64,000 nucleotides of DNA from Talpa occidentalis (taxonomy: Eukaryota > Chordata > Mammalia > Eulipotyphla > Talpidae). The notes beneath the pieces were generated by a model. That model was not told the origin of the DNA. It worked only from the letters and a program-made list of their open reading frames with translations, and made no database searches. A program made the position numbers and the translations under genes. Shown here one piece after another: positions 1 through 12,010 of this stretch. Location: NCBI RefSeq assembly GCF_014898055.3, contig NW_023605083.1:95691483-95755482 (forward strand), given 5' to 3'. Within the stretch, counting starts at the first letter, position 1. Every line of letters starts with the position of its first letter.

Positions 1-740
1 TATTTTATTTGTATACATTGCATACTCATCAGATAATAGTATCCATTTTGCTTTTAGCCCTCAAATGTATTCTAAACAACTCAAGGTGATATTACCCTTC
101 CTTTGTTCCTGATGTACCAAAATTTCTTCCAAGTACCCCTTCCCTTTAGTCAGAATTTACTTCATACAACAATTCTTTTAGAGCAGATCCAACAATTAAC
201 CTTTTTAGCTTTCTTCTCTTAAGAATGCCTTTGTTTCACCTTAACTCCTGATGAATTTTTTTTCTCTTATAGGATTCTTGGATGACAGGTCTTCATTTTC
301 AACACTATAACTTTTTAAAATGTCTTCTGACCTCCATTCTTTCTGATGAGATACATACACTCATTTGAATCATCGCTACTCTATAAGTTATATGTCATTT
401 TCCTCTAACCGCTTTTAACATTGCCTTCTTTAAAGTTTTCAGATTTTTGTGATACATCTGGATATGGCCTTCTTAGATTTATCCTATTCGGGCTTCTCTG
501 AGATCCTAAAATCTCTCCAGATTTATACCTTTCTCCAAATTCAGGGAGCTGTTGACTATTCAGGGAGCTGTTGACTTCAAATTTTTTCCTTATAAATTCC
601 TCCAAATTTTTAAAATTATGCTCTTTCTCCTTTCCCTCTAGTATGCCATGAATATCAGACCGTTTGTTACTGTCCCACAGGTCCTAAGATTTCATTCTCT
701 TTTTACCCATTTTTTTCTCTCTTGGTCACATTTGATGGTT
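1..740 (-). mobile_element. Old LINE-1-lineage fragment
   Basis: AT-rich sequence whose wording (aggattcttggatgacagg, then cttctgacctccattctttc) resembles the complement of old mammalian LINE-1 sequence as I remember it. No open frame survives. It contains a perfect 19-bp tandem duplication at 539-576. Orientation and limits are approximate. Confidence 0.4.
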
Positions 741-789
741 TCTGTTGATTAAGCTCTTTTTCTCTCTGTATAGAGATATCCATGTATTA

Positions 790-1115
790 CATGCAAGTCT
801 GGTCAGAAACTCAACTGATAAACAAGTTAATTATAAAATTTACATAAAATGTAAAGGTGAAGGAATGAGAATAAAAACACAGTGTTGGAAAGGGAAACTA
901 AAGGTGGAGAGACCACAATATCTGATTTCAAAACTCTCAGTATATATCTACAGTAATCAAATCTGTAGTATTGGAGAAGAGATAGAAATAGTGATCAATG
1001 CAATAAAATAGAATGTTAGAAAGAGAGGCATACAGATATGGGCAGTTGATTTTTGACAAATATTGGAGGTAACTCAGCAGAGAAAGGATGGTTTTTCCAA
1101 CTAGCAGCATTGAAT
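790..1115 (+). mobile_element. Old L1 ORF2 fragment
   Basis: The string from about 880 (ggagagaccacaatatctga, later gttgatttttgacaaatatt) follows the order of the L1 ORF2 region just upstream of its C-terminal part. It is diverged and 5' and 3' incomplete. The 88-codon open frame here is a remnant without a functional domain. Confidence 0.4.
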
Positions 1116-1744
1116 CAGGTCAGCAGCTCTCACAAACACATTCATGGATGTTGAGCCAATTTCAACGTTTATTTTTCAGGGTGCAGGATATTATCACTCT
1201 GCTTTCTGCATAGGTTTTATAAATTTGGACCTTGTAACTATAACAATTTGCCAGACAGAGCATTCAACTTCATATAGGAGAATTTTTGTTTCCAAGCCTT
1301 CTCTGCCTCACTTTCCAAGCCAGTGAGCACAGCCTTTATGGAAAGAATACTCCTAGGGACCCTCACTTTATTCAGGGTCCATTTCTACCTGGTTTGCCTC
1401 CTAAGTGGAAAAATAAAAATTGTGCCTCCTTTCCCACTTCCTTATTAGGTCCCCAGACCCCTGGCCACTAAGGCCTGTAACTGAACCTGAGCTTTCTAGT
1501 ACTCTCACCAATTGGATTTAGAATTTAGTTTTTTTGAGTTTTGGTACCTAGAGATTTTCTTTCTTTCTTATGAATTTTTTTATAATAAATCTTTAAAAAA
1601 AAGAAATATTTTTCTAGTTTATGCAGCACTCTTATTGTTTAAAAGAAGGGCCTTCAGATCTGCTTCAACCATGTAAGTCAATAGACGCGCCATTGTTCCC
1701 CAGATAAGGTTTCAGCATCACATTTCTGATACTTCGCTGCTCAG
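1116..1744. other. No recognised feature
   Basis: Mixed-composition sequence without a repeat or gene I recognise. Two 60-61 codon open frames at 1144-1471 have no splice or start context worth noting. Confidence 0.4.
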
Positions 1745-1880
1745 ATTCGTTGGTGAGTCTGTCTCCTTCCCAAGCTTCTCTAGGATTGATACAAGGGCTT
1801 ATTTATCTTTGAGCCTATTACAGGAGCCTATTACAACACATGGCAGATGCTCATTAATTTGTTGAATGACTTAGAGAGTA
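1745..1880 (+). mobile_element. LINE-2 3' end fragment
   Basis: The order of words, ending in gcagatgctcattaatttgt and gaatgac, matches the LINE-2 3' end, which closes with a TGCTCAATAAAT-type motif and GAATGA repeats. An 11-bp stretch (gagcctattac/ggagcctattac) is duplicated inside. Confidence 0.45.
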
Positions 1881-3929
1881 TCTCTATGGGCTGACCTTAT
1901 GTGTGTTTTTTTGTTTAGTTTTGTTTTTTTGGTGGCAGGAAAAAAAGGATGTTACTATTTGTTTAATATGATATAGAGTCAGATCAGTGAACTCAGTTTT
2001 GAGATACATACAACTCATATCTAACCATATTACTTATTAAGTATAACAGCTTAAAGAATTGCAAAAAAACAAATAATAAATCCTCTAAACACTCCATCAT
2101 CTTAAATTGATTTTTGCAGTCAGCCACACCTCCTCAGCTGATTCTAAAATAATTCTCGAAATGTCACAGTATCCTGGCATTTAACAATAACACAAATGTG
2201 CCCCAGTCAGGAGCAGCTGTTTGTTTTTACAGAAACAGAATCATTACTTTTTACTGAAGACAAAGCTCTCCATAGGGGTTCAGGGGTTTTATATGGCTAT
2301 TTTCGGAATTTCTCAAAGCTCATTTTTGAAATTTTAGCAAGACCTCATCCACCCCCTCATTGGCCTGAATATCCCCTTGAGGTTACTGCTCACTAACTCT
2401 GACCTCAGACAGACACACAAATACACAGACAGACAGAGAGGCCTTGCCGACCAGGGAGCTTGCTTCCTTTCACTTGCTTTGTCTGCCAATAGTAGAGGTC
2501 TCCTGGACAGGTGCCCCTGGACTGAGAACAGCACTCGGCTCCCAAAGGCACAGTTCCTGGCTGATAGAACTTGAATCAGAGGCAGTAATGGCGGGGGAGA
2601 CAGAAAGGGGCCGGGGACCCTTGATCTCTCTCCTGAACTGTGGCAGACATTTAACCACTCGCTGCACTGCAAAGACACAGCAGCATGCTGGGAGAGGCAA
2701 GCAAGAGCAGGTGGCTTAAGTCCAGAGAGGACCTCAGGAGCCTTGAACCTGCACACCAGGCCATCTCCTTCACACTCTGCCCTCTCCAGGGTACCCTGAA
2801 ATGCCACTTCCTGGGTCAAGGACTGGAACACCTACACCTGTACCCATCAGCCTGAGCTCCTGGGCCCTTTCCTTCAGCTGAACCAGAGATTATGGAGAAA
2901 AGTGTAGAAAGAGAGTGGGCTCCTCTGGCAGATTTCCATGCACAAGATAAACGGTGATAAATGTATACAGAGTGATGCCACAGCCCATCAACTCAGTGTC
3001 CTCTGTGTCTGTGCAAGTCCACATGTATTAATAGGTGTGGCTTTTCCTCACATTGTCTGGATCTCTCCAAATGTTAAGACCATCTGATACATAAGGAACC
3101 TCATGCTTCCTTAGTATCCTAAAGAATACTTATAGTTCTGCCAACATGTAAGCTACTCCCCCAGGACCAGATTAATCCAGTGAACTGGTTCAGCATTACA
3201 CTTCTGTCAGCCTTGTGCCAAATGTGGCAGGGAGCTGTCCTACTTTAGCATCCCTGCCGCCTGGTGTTTTTATCTATCAAGCAGAGTATACTCAGCAAAC
3301 CCCTGGAACTCATTTCCTCAGAAGTGAATCTAGAACTCAGATAGGGTCCCCATGGAAGGTGGAGCTTCCCAACTGCCACTGTAGACCGCTCTATCCTGAA
3401 GTGGTTCATTGTAGGGCACTGGAATGAGGGTCTCCTCCTCTCTCCACAGGCCAACCAAGCATGCAGGAGCATAAGGCTCACCTCAGGACCCAGACCCCTG
3501 CTCTGTGAGAAGCATTGATTTATTCACTTAGCATATATGGATGGAGTGCCTAGGATGGACTAGGGGCTCCACTGGGAGCAGGTGGGGTTGATGGGGCCAG
3601 GCTCAGGACAGCCCTGGCTTCTCATTGGTCCATGTCCCTGAGCAGTTGAGCTTAATCGGAAAGGCCTACATCTCTCCCATGGGACACACAGCACAGACAT
3701 CAGGATGAAGAGCTCTTCCAACAGAAGCAGGAGGACATGCTGACCAGCCCAGGAGCCCAGGCCCTCATGGAGCTTCCTCTGACCTGCAGCCATACTTCTA
3801 GAACTTGGAGGACTCTCCATAGTTGCTAGTATAACACATGGAGCAACATTAACAGAGATGGCACCGACAACACTCCAGAAACAAAACAAAAATTCAACTG
3901 CACTGGGCTTCCTAAAAAATTCAGTCACA
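1881..3929. other. GC-richer unassigned block
   Basis: Between about 2340 and 3900 the base composition is clearly GC-richer than the surroundings and no interspersed repeat is evident, apart from a short CAGA-rich run near 2407-2440. The longest open frame, 165 codons on the minus strand at 2334-2831, shows no recognisable domain and overlaps competing frames. The block around 3515-3790 may be an ancient repeat. Regulatory or noncoding-RNA content is possible but not shown. Confidence 0.4.
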
Positions 3930-4200
3930 GGGCCTCCCCTGGTGGTGCAGCGGTTGAGCGCTGGGCTGCGAAGCTGCCTGCAGCCTCTGCAGCACCGGTT
4001 CGATCCCCGGCCACCGGCGAGGGTCCCACATGGCTTGGCAGACCTCTCCTGCCTTGCCCGCTGCTCCCCTCAGCAGTGTATTTGGTCGGTCTGCCTGTTC
4101 TGTTCTCTGCTCTGGCTCTGGTGAATTCTCTCACCCTCCCGTACTTCTGACTGTACCCAGTGCTTGTATAAAATAAATAAATAAATCTTTAAAAAAAAAA
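3930..4200 (+). mobile_element. tRNA-derived SINE, copy 1
   Basis: Full-length copy starting GGGCCTCCCCTGGTGGTGCAG, with B box ggttcgatcccc near 4000 and tail aaataaataaataaatcttt plus A-run. It is flanked by aaaaattcagtcaca and aaaaattcagtcgca, a target duplication of about 15 bp with one CpG-type difference. It belongs to the younger body type with 'gctctggctctggtg'. Confidence 0.92.
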
Positions 4201-4600
4201 TTCAGTCGCACAAAAAGGTGAAAGACCCCAAATGAGGCAGGTTCTGAGTGGAATTTGACAAAACAATCAAGAGATTAGGTGCTTATTCAGGCTCTGCAGA
4301 TAAGAAATGAGAAAAGAGCATGTCTCCAAACCCCAATGAGCCTCAGTTTCCTCACCTGTAAAAATGGGGATGGGGGGAGACTTAAGGGAATAATAATTCT
4401 TGGAAAACAGAAAAATGAAAGAAAAACACCCGTATAGATCCAGGCGGGCAGTGAGCTGCAGCTCTGGGCTGCACAGAGTAGTCAGCAGGGCTGACTGAGT
4501 GGAAAAAGAATTATGCACAGCAGCAAAATTAAGTCTACAAATTGTCAAAGAGGAGGTGCTGGGGAAAGTTCATGATAGAGAGTCCATGAGAGTTAATACT
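4201..4600 (+). mobile_element. MIR-like fragment in unassigned sequence
   Basis: Around 4335-4380, 'gagcctcagtttcctcacct' followed by 'gtaaaaatggggatgg' is the MIR core 3' region. The rest is unassigned. Confidence 0.5.
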
Positions 4601-5080
4601 GAATTAACATTTTCCCCCAGTTTATGAAAATAATTTATGTACATTTGAAAATTGAAAATAAATATAGAAAAATTTTAAGATTGAATTCACAACCATGCAA
4701 CCCAGTGATGATCATATTTAATATTTAAATCTATATTCACATATTTCTGATAAAAAACATACATATATATGAATAGGTAGGGAAAAACCCACATTATACT
4801 TCATATATAATTTTGTAACTAGCTTATTCAAATTACTTTATTCTGAGCATTACCTCATGTTCCCAAATATTTTTTGAATATATGATTTGAATGCCTGCCT
4901 ATTATACACTTTTGAATGGATCACAATTTATTAAAACAATTCCCATTCATAATTTAGTTTTTCAGTTTTTTGCTACTATAAGTGGCACTGTTATATCATT
5001 TTATTGCCCGAACCTATGTCCACATCTCTGATTATTGTCTCAGGACATTGGGGTGGAACTACTAGATAAAAGATTATGCA
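4601..5080 (-). mobile_element. Old LINE-like AT-rich fragment
   Basis: Contains 'tttgctactataagtggcac' and later 'tggggtggaactactagat', which resemble complementary strings of an old LINE 3' region (small-atom 'TGCTATTATAAATA' and 'GGAATTGCTGGGT' words). Strongly decayed; a low-confidence assignment. Confidence 0.35.
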
Positions 5081-5099
5081 CAGGAAAATATATTTTTAA

Positions 5100-5290
5100 A
5101 AGCATTAACTGAGTTACTGAGCACTTACTATATGCCCGGTACTGTTAAATGATTAAACATGTATAACTCAGGTTAATCCCATAGTACTATTTTTGCTACT
5201 TCATGTTGTAGAAAAGACTGCAGCATAGAAAAACTAAGTATTGTGCCAACCTTTCACACCTAGAAAGTGAAAGAGATTGGACTTGTTACC
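5100..5290 (+). mobile_element. MIR SINE
   Basis: The phrase 'gagcacttactatatgcccg' followed by 'gtactgttaaat' is the MIR signature, continuing through 'aggttaatcccatagtacta' and the aaactaagt/cacacctag words. Confidence 0.7.
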
Positions 5291-5440
5291 ATCCAGTGGT
5301 CTCCAGTCCTACTAATTGCTCTTTACTGATGTTTTACCAATTCCCACTGGTAGTTTTTGAAAGTTTACCTCACACACTGGGTGAAATGGAAACTATTACA
5401 GGTTATTTTGCTAACTTAGAGATTGCTTCATATGTATTTT

Positions 5441-5551
5441 ATTTATTTTTCGTGGGACCCTCGACAGTGGCCAGGGATCGAACTGGCGCTGCAGAGGCTG
5501 CGGGCAGCCTCGCAACCCAGCGCTCAACCAGTGCACCACCAGGGGAGGCCC
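5441..5551 (-). mobile_element. tRNA-derived SINE, copy 2, internally deleted
   Basis: Only the T-rich tail complement (atttattttt) and the tRNA-like head are present; they join directly at cgtgggaccc, so roughly 150 bp of the middle is missing. A perfect 12-bp target duplication, catatgtatttt, lies at 5429-5440 and 5552-5563, so the shortened form probably inserted as such. Confidence 0.85.
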
Positions 5552-5592
5552 CATATGTATTTTTGATTGTTGAATGCTTTTGAATGAATTAA

Positions 5593-5625
5593 TAATTATA
5601 TATATATATGTGTATATATATATAT
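5593..5625. repeat. TA/TG dinucleotide microsatellite
   Basis: Alternating AT run with a TGTG interruption in the middle. Confidence 0.8.
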
Positions 5626-5839
5626 GAAATACTTTTCTGGATCATGGGAAAATACAAGATCTTTTAAATGTCAGAGTATATAAGTATAACTTTATTTCTC
5701 AAAATCATTTTAACTTTCTAATCTCCTAGATCTCTAGTCCACATAAAAGATGCAACTAAATCTAGTTTCTTTCCATGTTTCCTTAGTGCCGTTCTCATTT
5801 ACTTACTCATAGCCTTATTTAAAATTCCCACCTAAGTTC

Positions 5840-7250
5840 CTTCCTGGAATTATTTAATTTTATTTCTTTTTCCCTCATCACCATCTCTTGTGTCACCTGT
5901 CCCTCTCCCCCCACCCCAACCTTGGTGCTCTCTGGATGCTTTTTAATGTCCACTAGTTTTTAAAGTGTTTTACATTATCCAATGGTCTGCCATGTAATTG
6001 TACAGTATTTGTTTTTATCATTCTGACTTTGCTGCACATAACTCCCTCCATTTTGTTGAAAATGGCTACATTTCCTCTTTTCTTCTGGCTATATAATACT
6101 CCACATTGTGGATATGCCCGCATCTACTTGATCCAGTCATCAATGGACATTTAGGCTGCTTCAATGTCCTAGTTATTGGAAATAATGTTGCTATGACCAT
6201 TATGGAACATATGTTTTGTTTTTGTTTTTGTTTTTGTTGATTGTTTCATAGTCTGTGGATATATGCTGAGGAGGGAGATTCCTGAATCATATAGTATTTT
6301 CATTTTTAGTTTTTTTAAGGTAAATCCAGATTGCTTTCCACAATGGTTGCACAAGTTCACATTCCACTGACATTCCTTTTTCTCCAAATCCTCTCTAACA
6401 TTTGCAGTTTTTGGGTCTTTTTAATATGTGCCATTCTTACCAGCATTTAATGGTATCTCATTATAGTTCTAATCTGCAGCTCTCTTATTAGAAGATATGA
6501 TGAGCATATCTTCATGTCTTTTGGCCTTCTGGATATCCCCTTTGGTGAGTTGTCTGTTTGTACCTGCTGTCCATTTATTAACTGGGTTATTTGTCTTTTT
6601 TATTGTTGAGTTGTGTGAGGTTTTTATATATCATGGATGTTAATCCCTTATTTGTTTATTATGTACATATTTGCTCCACTTATCAGGATATCTATTTCAT
6701 TGTCTTGTATTTTCTTCTACTATATAGAAGCATCTTAAAAAGATGAGGTCATCCAACTTGTTTACTTTTGCTTTTAGTTCCCTTGTCAGAGATGTTGAGT
6801 CACCAAAAATACCTTTCATGTTGATATCATGGAACATATCACCAATGTTTTCTTTTATGTATCTTATTTTTGTAGATCTTACATCTAAATCTTCAGTCAG
6901 TTTGGAGTTTATTTTTGTGTATGGTAATCCAACTTCATTCTTGTATGTGTGGCTTACAGTCTTCCCAGAACCATTTAATAAAGAGACTGTCCTTTCCCCA
7001 CTTTATGGTTATGGATGTTTTATCATAGATCAGGTGCTGGTATTTACAAGGATTTATTTCTAGACTCTTAATTCTCTTCCATTTGGTTCATGTATCTATT
7101 TTTGTGCCAACATCATATTGTTTTTAACATTGTGGCTTTATATAAGTTTGAAGGCAGGTAAAGTGATGCCTCCATTGCTCTACTTTAGAGTTGCTTTTGT
7201 GGTTTGAGGTCCTGGTGGTGTGTGATATCTTTGCATGTATTATATATACC
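5840..7250 (-). mobile_element. L1 fragment, ORF2 C-terminal part and 3' UTR
   Basis: Read on the minus strand this gives the end of ORF2: a remnant at 6169-6387 and earlier ORF2 sequence up to about 7240 ('aacatcatattgtttttaac', 'gaggtcctggtggtgtgtga'). Multiple stops and frameshifts. Older than the flanking SINEs. Confidence 0.75.
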
Positions 7251-7844
7251 TATCTGTCTATTTTCTATGATGAAGATACTACCCATTGTCATAAATATCT
7301 TGTTATTTCCAATGTGTGGTACAGTTTAATCATATAGTAGTTTTGATGTTTCTAATTTGTATATATCAAACTAATTTTTATTGTTCCTTACTTTTAATAT
7401 TTTTACTTAAGAATAGCTTCTGTCTGTACTTGTAACTCTGTTTTGTATTTTTATTTACATAATGAACTATTTGAAATTTATTTTATTAGTGTTATTTTAC
7501 GACTAATGACATAACTGATTTTTAAAGCCATTAACCAGTTTACCCACTAATATTTACTAATATATTATGCTTTATTCCTGCAATTATTTGAAAGGTTTAT
7601 TTTACATACTTTGGTTGCTTTTCTGTTCTCTTTCATTATTCTTTTTTACTTATTTTATGACATTAACACATTTTTTAATTATTGTGGTTTTATAAATATT
7701 TTAACAATGCCTAATTGCTTCTTTATAAAATAAAATTGTAGATCCTTATTCTCTAAATTAGAGTGATCTTCAGAATCACTTTTCATGTCACAAAATAATA
7801 CTATCGTGAAATTAACTGGAATTACCTTAAACTTATGTATTATT
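7251..7844. other. AT-rich sequence, nothing recognised
   Basis: Very AT-rich; possibly decayed LINE sequence. No gene or young repeat is visible. Confidence 0.35.
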
Positions 7845-7859
7845 AAGAATGCCTAGAAA

Positions 7860-8341
7860 AGGTATTTACCCAAAGGACACAGAAACATAAATTCCAAAGA
7901 GCACCTGCACACCTATGTTTATAGCAGCACTGTTTACAATAGCTAAGCTTTGGAAACAGCCCAAATGCCCAAAAATAGATGACTGGATCAAGAAGATGTG
8001 GTACATATATACCATGGAATATTACTCAGCATTCAAAAAAGATAAACACATGCAATTTGCAGCAACATGGATGGCACTGGAAGGGATCATGCTCAGTGAA
8101 ATAAGCCAAAAAGAAAAAGAAAAATACCGGATGGTCTCACTCATAGCAGGAATCTAGAAAACTTGAATAAGGGACCAGGAAAATGAATAACTATAAGAAA
8201 GTGAAAATCAAAATCAACAAAAAACTATGAACCAGAGACACTTTTTGGGGGGTGGGGGGCGAGAGGGGAGGGATTGGGGTCAGAATGGGGGGTTGCAATT
8301 GTATGGGGAATATAAAAATAAAATTTATTATAAATAAAAAA
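7860..8341 (+). mobile_element. Young 5'-truncated L1 (ORF2 C terminus and 3' UTR)
   Basis: A 482-bp L1 end flanked by a perfect 15-bp target duplication, aagaatgcctagaaa, at 7845-7859 and 8342-8356. Residues encoded at 7915-8157 are the last 80 of ORF2 (motifs KIDDWIKKMWYIYTMEYYSA and ATWMALEGIML), ending at the natural stop. An in-frame stop lies just upstream near 7889. The 3' UTR has a G-rich run at 8246-8292 and ends ttgcaattgtatggggaata. Far too short to be active. Confidence 0.93.
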
Positions 8342-10270
8342 AAGAATGCCTAGAAATAAAATTTATTTCACTTTTGTCCCTTTCTTTAGTATATTTTAAT
8401 AAAATTGTACAGTATTTTTGCATAAGTCCTGAATGTTCCTTTTTTTAGTTTAGTCTTATGTATATTCATTATCTGTTTGACTAAAACCTCATTTTTTAAA
8501 ATGCTATTTGTTGATTCAAAATGTCCGAAAGAGACATTGATGCTTTTGTTGAAGTGGTAGCCAGTGCTTATTTTTTTGTATTTGCCAGCTTTTCTGTGTA
8601 ACTTATTACTTTGAACAGATTTTTAGTAAATTCACTTGATTTTGCAAAGAGAAAAATCATTTGCTACCAGGAAATTACAGCTTTGTCTATTGCCACTACT
8701 TGCCTCTCTCTTTTTAGGAATTTGTTTTATTGCATTGGATAAACTTCCAGAAAATTCATAATTGTGGCAATGGCCTGTGTGTACCACACTCTAATGAAAA
8801 TTCCTCTGGTGCTCCCACACTGAATACAATCCTCACTAGTTTAAAATAGTGCTTCTTTCTCAAGTCAAGAATTATACTCTTTTAAAAATACAAAAATTGG
8901 TATTTGGTTTAGCCATATTTATTATGATGCGTATGTGTTTTTTTCCCCTCCTCTGGCCTTCTTATGTAATACATTTTAAAAGCAGTTTTCCTAATATTAA
9001 CACACACTTTCATTCTTTAGAAAATCATGCAACTTAACAATGAAACATGATTTTGATGTAATATCAGATTCCGGCTTCTATATTTTCTTTCTGATTGTAC
9101 AGTGGGGAAATGGTTTGTATTTTTCTTTTGGACTACGGTTGTCTAGTTTTAAAGCTAGCATTATGATAGCTTTATAAAACTAATTAGAAAACTTTAGATC
9201 TTCTATCCTTTCAAACAGTTTAAGAGAATTATGTTCTTCAAAGTTGGAAAAAAAATTGTTCATAAGAACATGTGAACCAGAGCTTTTGGCAAGTAAGACA
9301 ACACTTTTCATTTCTTTCTTTATTATTTTTTTCTACTATGCTGTCTGCTTCATCTCGAGTCAATTCTGGGCATTTCTGTTTTCCCAGAAAATCATCCATT
9401 TCATTGAGATTTTCATATGTTTAGAGTCGTGCGTAGTATTCCCTTATAATTCTTTCAAACTTTTTTTATCTATATTTTGTATACTTGCATCTTTTATTTT
9501 ATTTTTATTTAGACTTGTAGGGTTTGCTTTATTTATTCAGTGGTGATTCTAAAAAGTCCAAATGTTAGGCATTTAAAATAAATTTTACTTTCTTCTTCTT
9601 TCACAATAAATTTGTTTTTCTTCATTTTTCTCTCCTTCTTTCCTAATGCTCAGTTTGCTATTGTTTTCACATATTTCAGTTGAATGACTATGTTGTATTC
9701 TTCCTTGCTTTATAACAATGATAATATATGAGTATGCAGTTGTCCCTGAGTGTGTGTGGCAACACCCAGATTCTTTCATAAGCAGCTTTCTCATAAATAT
9801 TTTCAAAGTAATTATTTACATTGTATTTTGTCTTAATTTATGAGATTGGGTTTGTTTTATTTAAACTAGCATTAGTAATTTGTAGTTTTTTTCTTTTGTA
9901 AATATATAGTGTGATTAGTTGGTATTCGTGTGTCATGAGCATTTTGAAATAAAGTGGGTTCCATTTTTTAGTTTCACATTTGATATATGTCTATTTTATT
10001 ATTAGCTTTCAGACTTGACTATATTATAATCTTAATTATTTGTGAGTCTTACATCTATTAAGAATGATATATGAAAGTATATCATTTATCCTCATTTTTA
10101 ATTGATATTCTTTGTGTTCTTATGTAATATATTTAGCAGTGTGTATAAATTATACTAACATGTTCATTTTGAAATATATGACATAGACTTGCCTTTTTCT
10201 GTTTAAGTATTGTCTTTCATTCTACTTTGGTATAAATATTTTCATTCATCTTTATCAGCATTGAGTAAAT
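8342..10270 (-). mobile_element. Decayed AT-rich LINE sequence
   Basis: The stretch 9130-9545 reads as complementary L1 ORF2 (aaaatcatccatttcattga, ttattcagtggtgattc). The remainder is similar in composition but too decayed to place. The 100-codon open frame at 9244-9546 is a by-product. Confidence 0.45.
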
Positions 10271-10440
10271 TTTTTTTAAGATTTATTTTATTTATTTATA
10301 CATTCAAGAGCTGGGGTGCAGGCCAAAGGTGCATGGTGGGGGGGGGTGAGAGGATTCACTAGAGGCAGAGTGGGGAGCAGAACAGGCAGTTGTATGAGAA
10401 GCACTGTAAGGATGAACAGCGACCGCAGGGGGCTCAGGAA
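10271..10440 (-). mobile_element. tRNA-derived SINE, copy 3, decayed and truncated
   Basis: Starts with the tail complement ttttaagatttattttattt and continues through gagctggggtgcaggcc, aggattcactagaggcagag and ggggagcagaacaggcag. After about 10400 the match fades and the tRNA-like head is missing. Among the most diverged copies. Confidence 0.75.
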
Positions 10441-10946
10441 CTGGACATCAGGTTGGAGGCAATTATGGCCCTTTTCAAATACTGAAACGCAGAAAAACAA
10501 ATTTTTTTCTACTCAGAACTATCTAAAAAGGGATGATTTTTGTCATGAGAAATATATTTTTCTTCCACTAGTTCTATGGACTTGACTTCAACTTCCTTAT
10601 TGCACCTATTATGTCAACTCTAGATGCCCCATATATGTGACTTCTTAAAGTGTTTATTTCAGGGATTTTCAAAGTTTCAGAATGAATCTATAAATAATAT
10701 AACAGTTATCTATATACCTAATTTCCAGTTGTATTAGGTGTCAGCATTTTTGCAGATCTGCTCCAAACCTCTCTAATTAAGAAGCAAACTTTTAAAGATG
10801 TGATTAAAAACCTTTGCCACTACTGAGCCTGTTCTTCTTTGTCCTCCCTCAAAGTTCACACTGCCCTGAAGTTGGCATCAGTCTTTCCCATCCATGTTCT
10901 TATGTGTTTATTGCATACATATCATTGATTAAAAAAAATAACTTTT
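10441..10946. other. Unassigned, possibly LINE-2-derived
   Basis: No clear repeat. The words near 10850-10880 and, beyond the SINE, at 11205-11250 (cttcagtgactccccactat) recall LINE-2 sequence, so SINE copy 4 may sit in an old LINE-2. Confidence 0.3.
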
Positions 10947-11194
10947 GGGCCTCCCTGGTGGTGCAAGGGGTTAAGTACCGCACTATGAAGCAATCCGAAG
11001 CCTCTGCAGCACGAGTTCGATCCCCAGCCGGTCAGAGAGTAACCCACATGGCGAAGCAGACCTCTCCTGACTCGCCTGCTGCTCAGTCTGCCTGTTCTGC
11101 TCCCCACTCTGTCTCTGGTGAATCCTCTCACCCTGCGCATCTCTCGCCTGTACCCCAGCTCTTGTATGCATAAATAAATAAATCTTAAAAAAAA
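10947..11194 (+). mobile_element. tRNA-derived SINE, copy 4
   Basis: Runs from GGGCCTCCCTGGTGGTGCAA to ataaataaataaatcttaaa. B box agttcgatccccag near 11012. Older body type ('ctctgtctctggtgaatcc', 'gtaccccagctcttg'). The flanks share a weak aaaataacttt duplication. Confidence 0.9.
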
Positions 11195-11329
11195 TAAATT
11201 AACTTTATCCTAAGCTACTTTCTTGTTCATACCCCTTCAGTGACTCCCCACTATCTTTCCTAGAGGCTTTCAAATCAAGTTATCTTCTGAACCCCACTGG
11301 GACTTTCAGAAATATAGAGATTCCAGAGT

Positions 11330-11560
11330 TGTCCTTGGAGACTTTTCAATGTCCAGGATGTGTTGGCGTTGGAACCGCTGACTATGAGGCTGCGGTTGTG
11401 GGGGTGTCCTGTGCATTGTAGAATGTTCAGCAGCACCAGTCGCTTCTTTTCACTAGATGTCAGTAGCACCACCCCCTCTCCTGTTGTAACAACCAAATAC
11501 GTCTCCAAACATTGCCATATTAACCATGTTGTTTGTTTCCTGTAGTTCTGATGCTTTAAT
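11330..11560 (-). mobile_element. MER20-like DNA transposon fossil
   Basis: The strings 'cctgtgcattgtagaatgtt', 'ctagatgtcagtagcaccac' and 'tctccaaacattgcca' follow, in complement, the MER20 (hAT-Charlie) consensus as I remember it. The 144-codon minus-strand frame at 11275-11709 spans this element and is not a gene. Confidence 0.6.
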
Positions 11561-11699
11561 ATCTGGGGGCTTCCTGACCCTGGAGAGAGTTTGACAATTC
11601 CTAGCGAAAGTAAGCAGTCCCTGCCACCCACACCAAGCATGCTTTTCAATAAAAATACAGTTGATCTAGAACTCACACTACAGTCCTCTCCTATGTAGG

Positions 11700-12010
11700 A
11701 CTCTGACACTCCAGGATACTATACCCCAATCCTAATCACTGCAGGGCTAGGGGCAGCCTTTATATCTCAGAGCCCACTGAAATGTGCAAATTAGCCCACT
11801 GAAATGTACAAATTAGCCAATCCTTACCCTTACCCTGCCTTGCCTGTTCCTCCCTTTGGGAACCACAATAAAGACCCATGCCCACAGCTGCATCTTTTCC
11901 ATCTGACTCCTGTCTCACCCTGGTGCTGCCCCATATGGCCTTCCCTCTATAGCGATCCCTCTCCTTTTTGGATCTATGAGGAATGCACTCAATTTTCTAT
12001 GGCAGCTGTT
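11700..12010 (+). mobile_element. LTR-like block
   Basis: Contains a 22-bp tandem duplication (agcccactgaaatgtgcaaa... at 11771-11814), then caataaagacccatgcccac, a polyadenylation-type signal in LTR-like context, and a pyrimidine-rich stretch that could be R/U5. No TG...CA ends with matching target duplications could be fixed, so the LTR call is tentative. Confidence 0.4.

Noticed and set aside
2334..2831. Open frame of 165 codons, minus strand
   Set aside because: GC-rich region with several competing open frames on both strands, no recognisable domain, no splice or promoter context.
3930..4015. tRNA gene (A box and B box present)
   Set aside because: The motif pair belongs to the SINE head; 21 dispersed copies with tails and target duplications, no cloverleaf with a usable anticodon stem.
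7915..8157. Functional L1 ORF2 protein
   Set aside because: Only the last 80 residues are present, with an in-frame stop immediately upstream; the element is 5'-truncated at 482 bp.
11275..11709. Open frame of 144 codons, minus strand
   Set aside because: Covers a MER20-like DNA transposon fossil.
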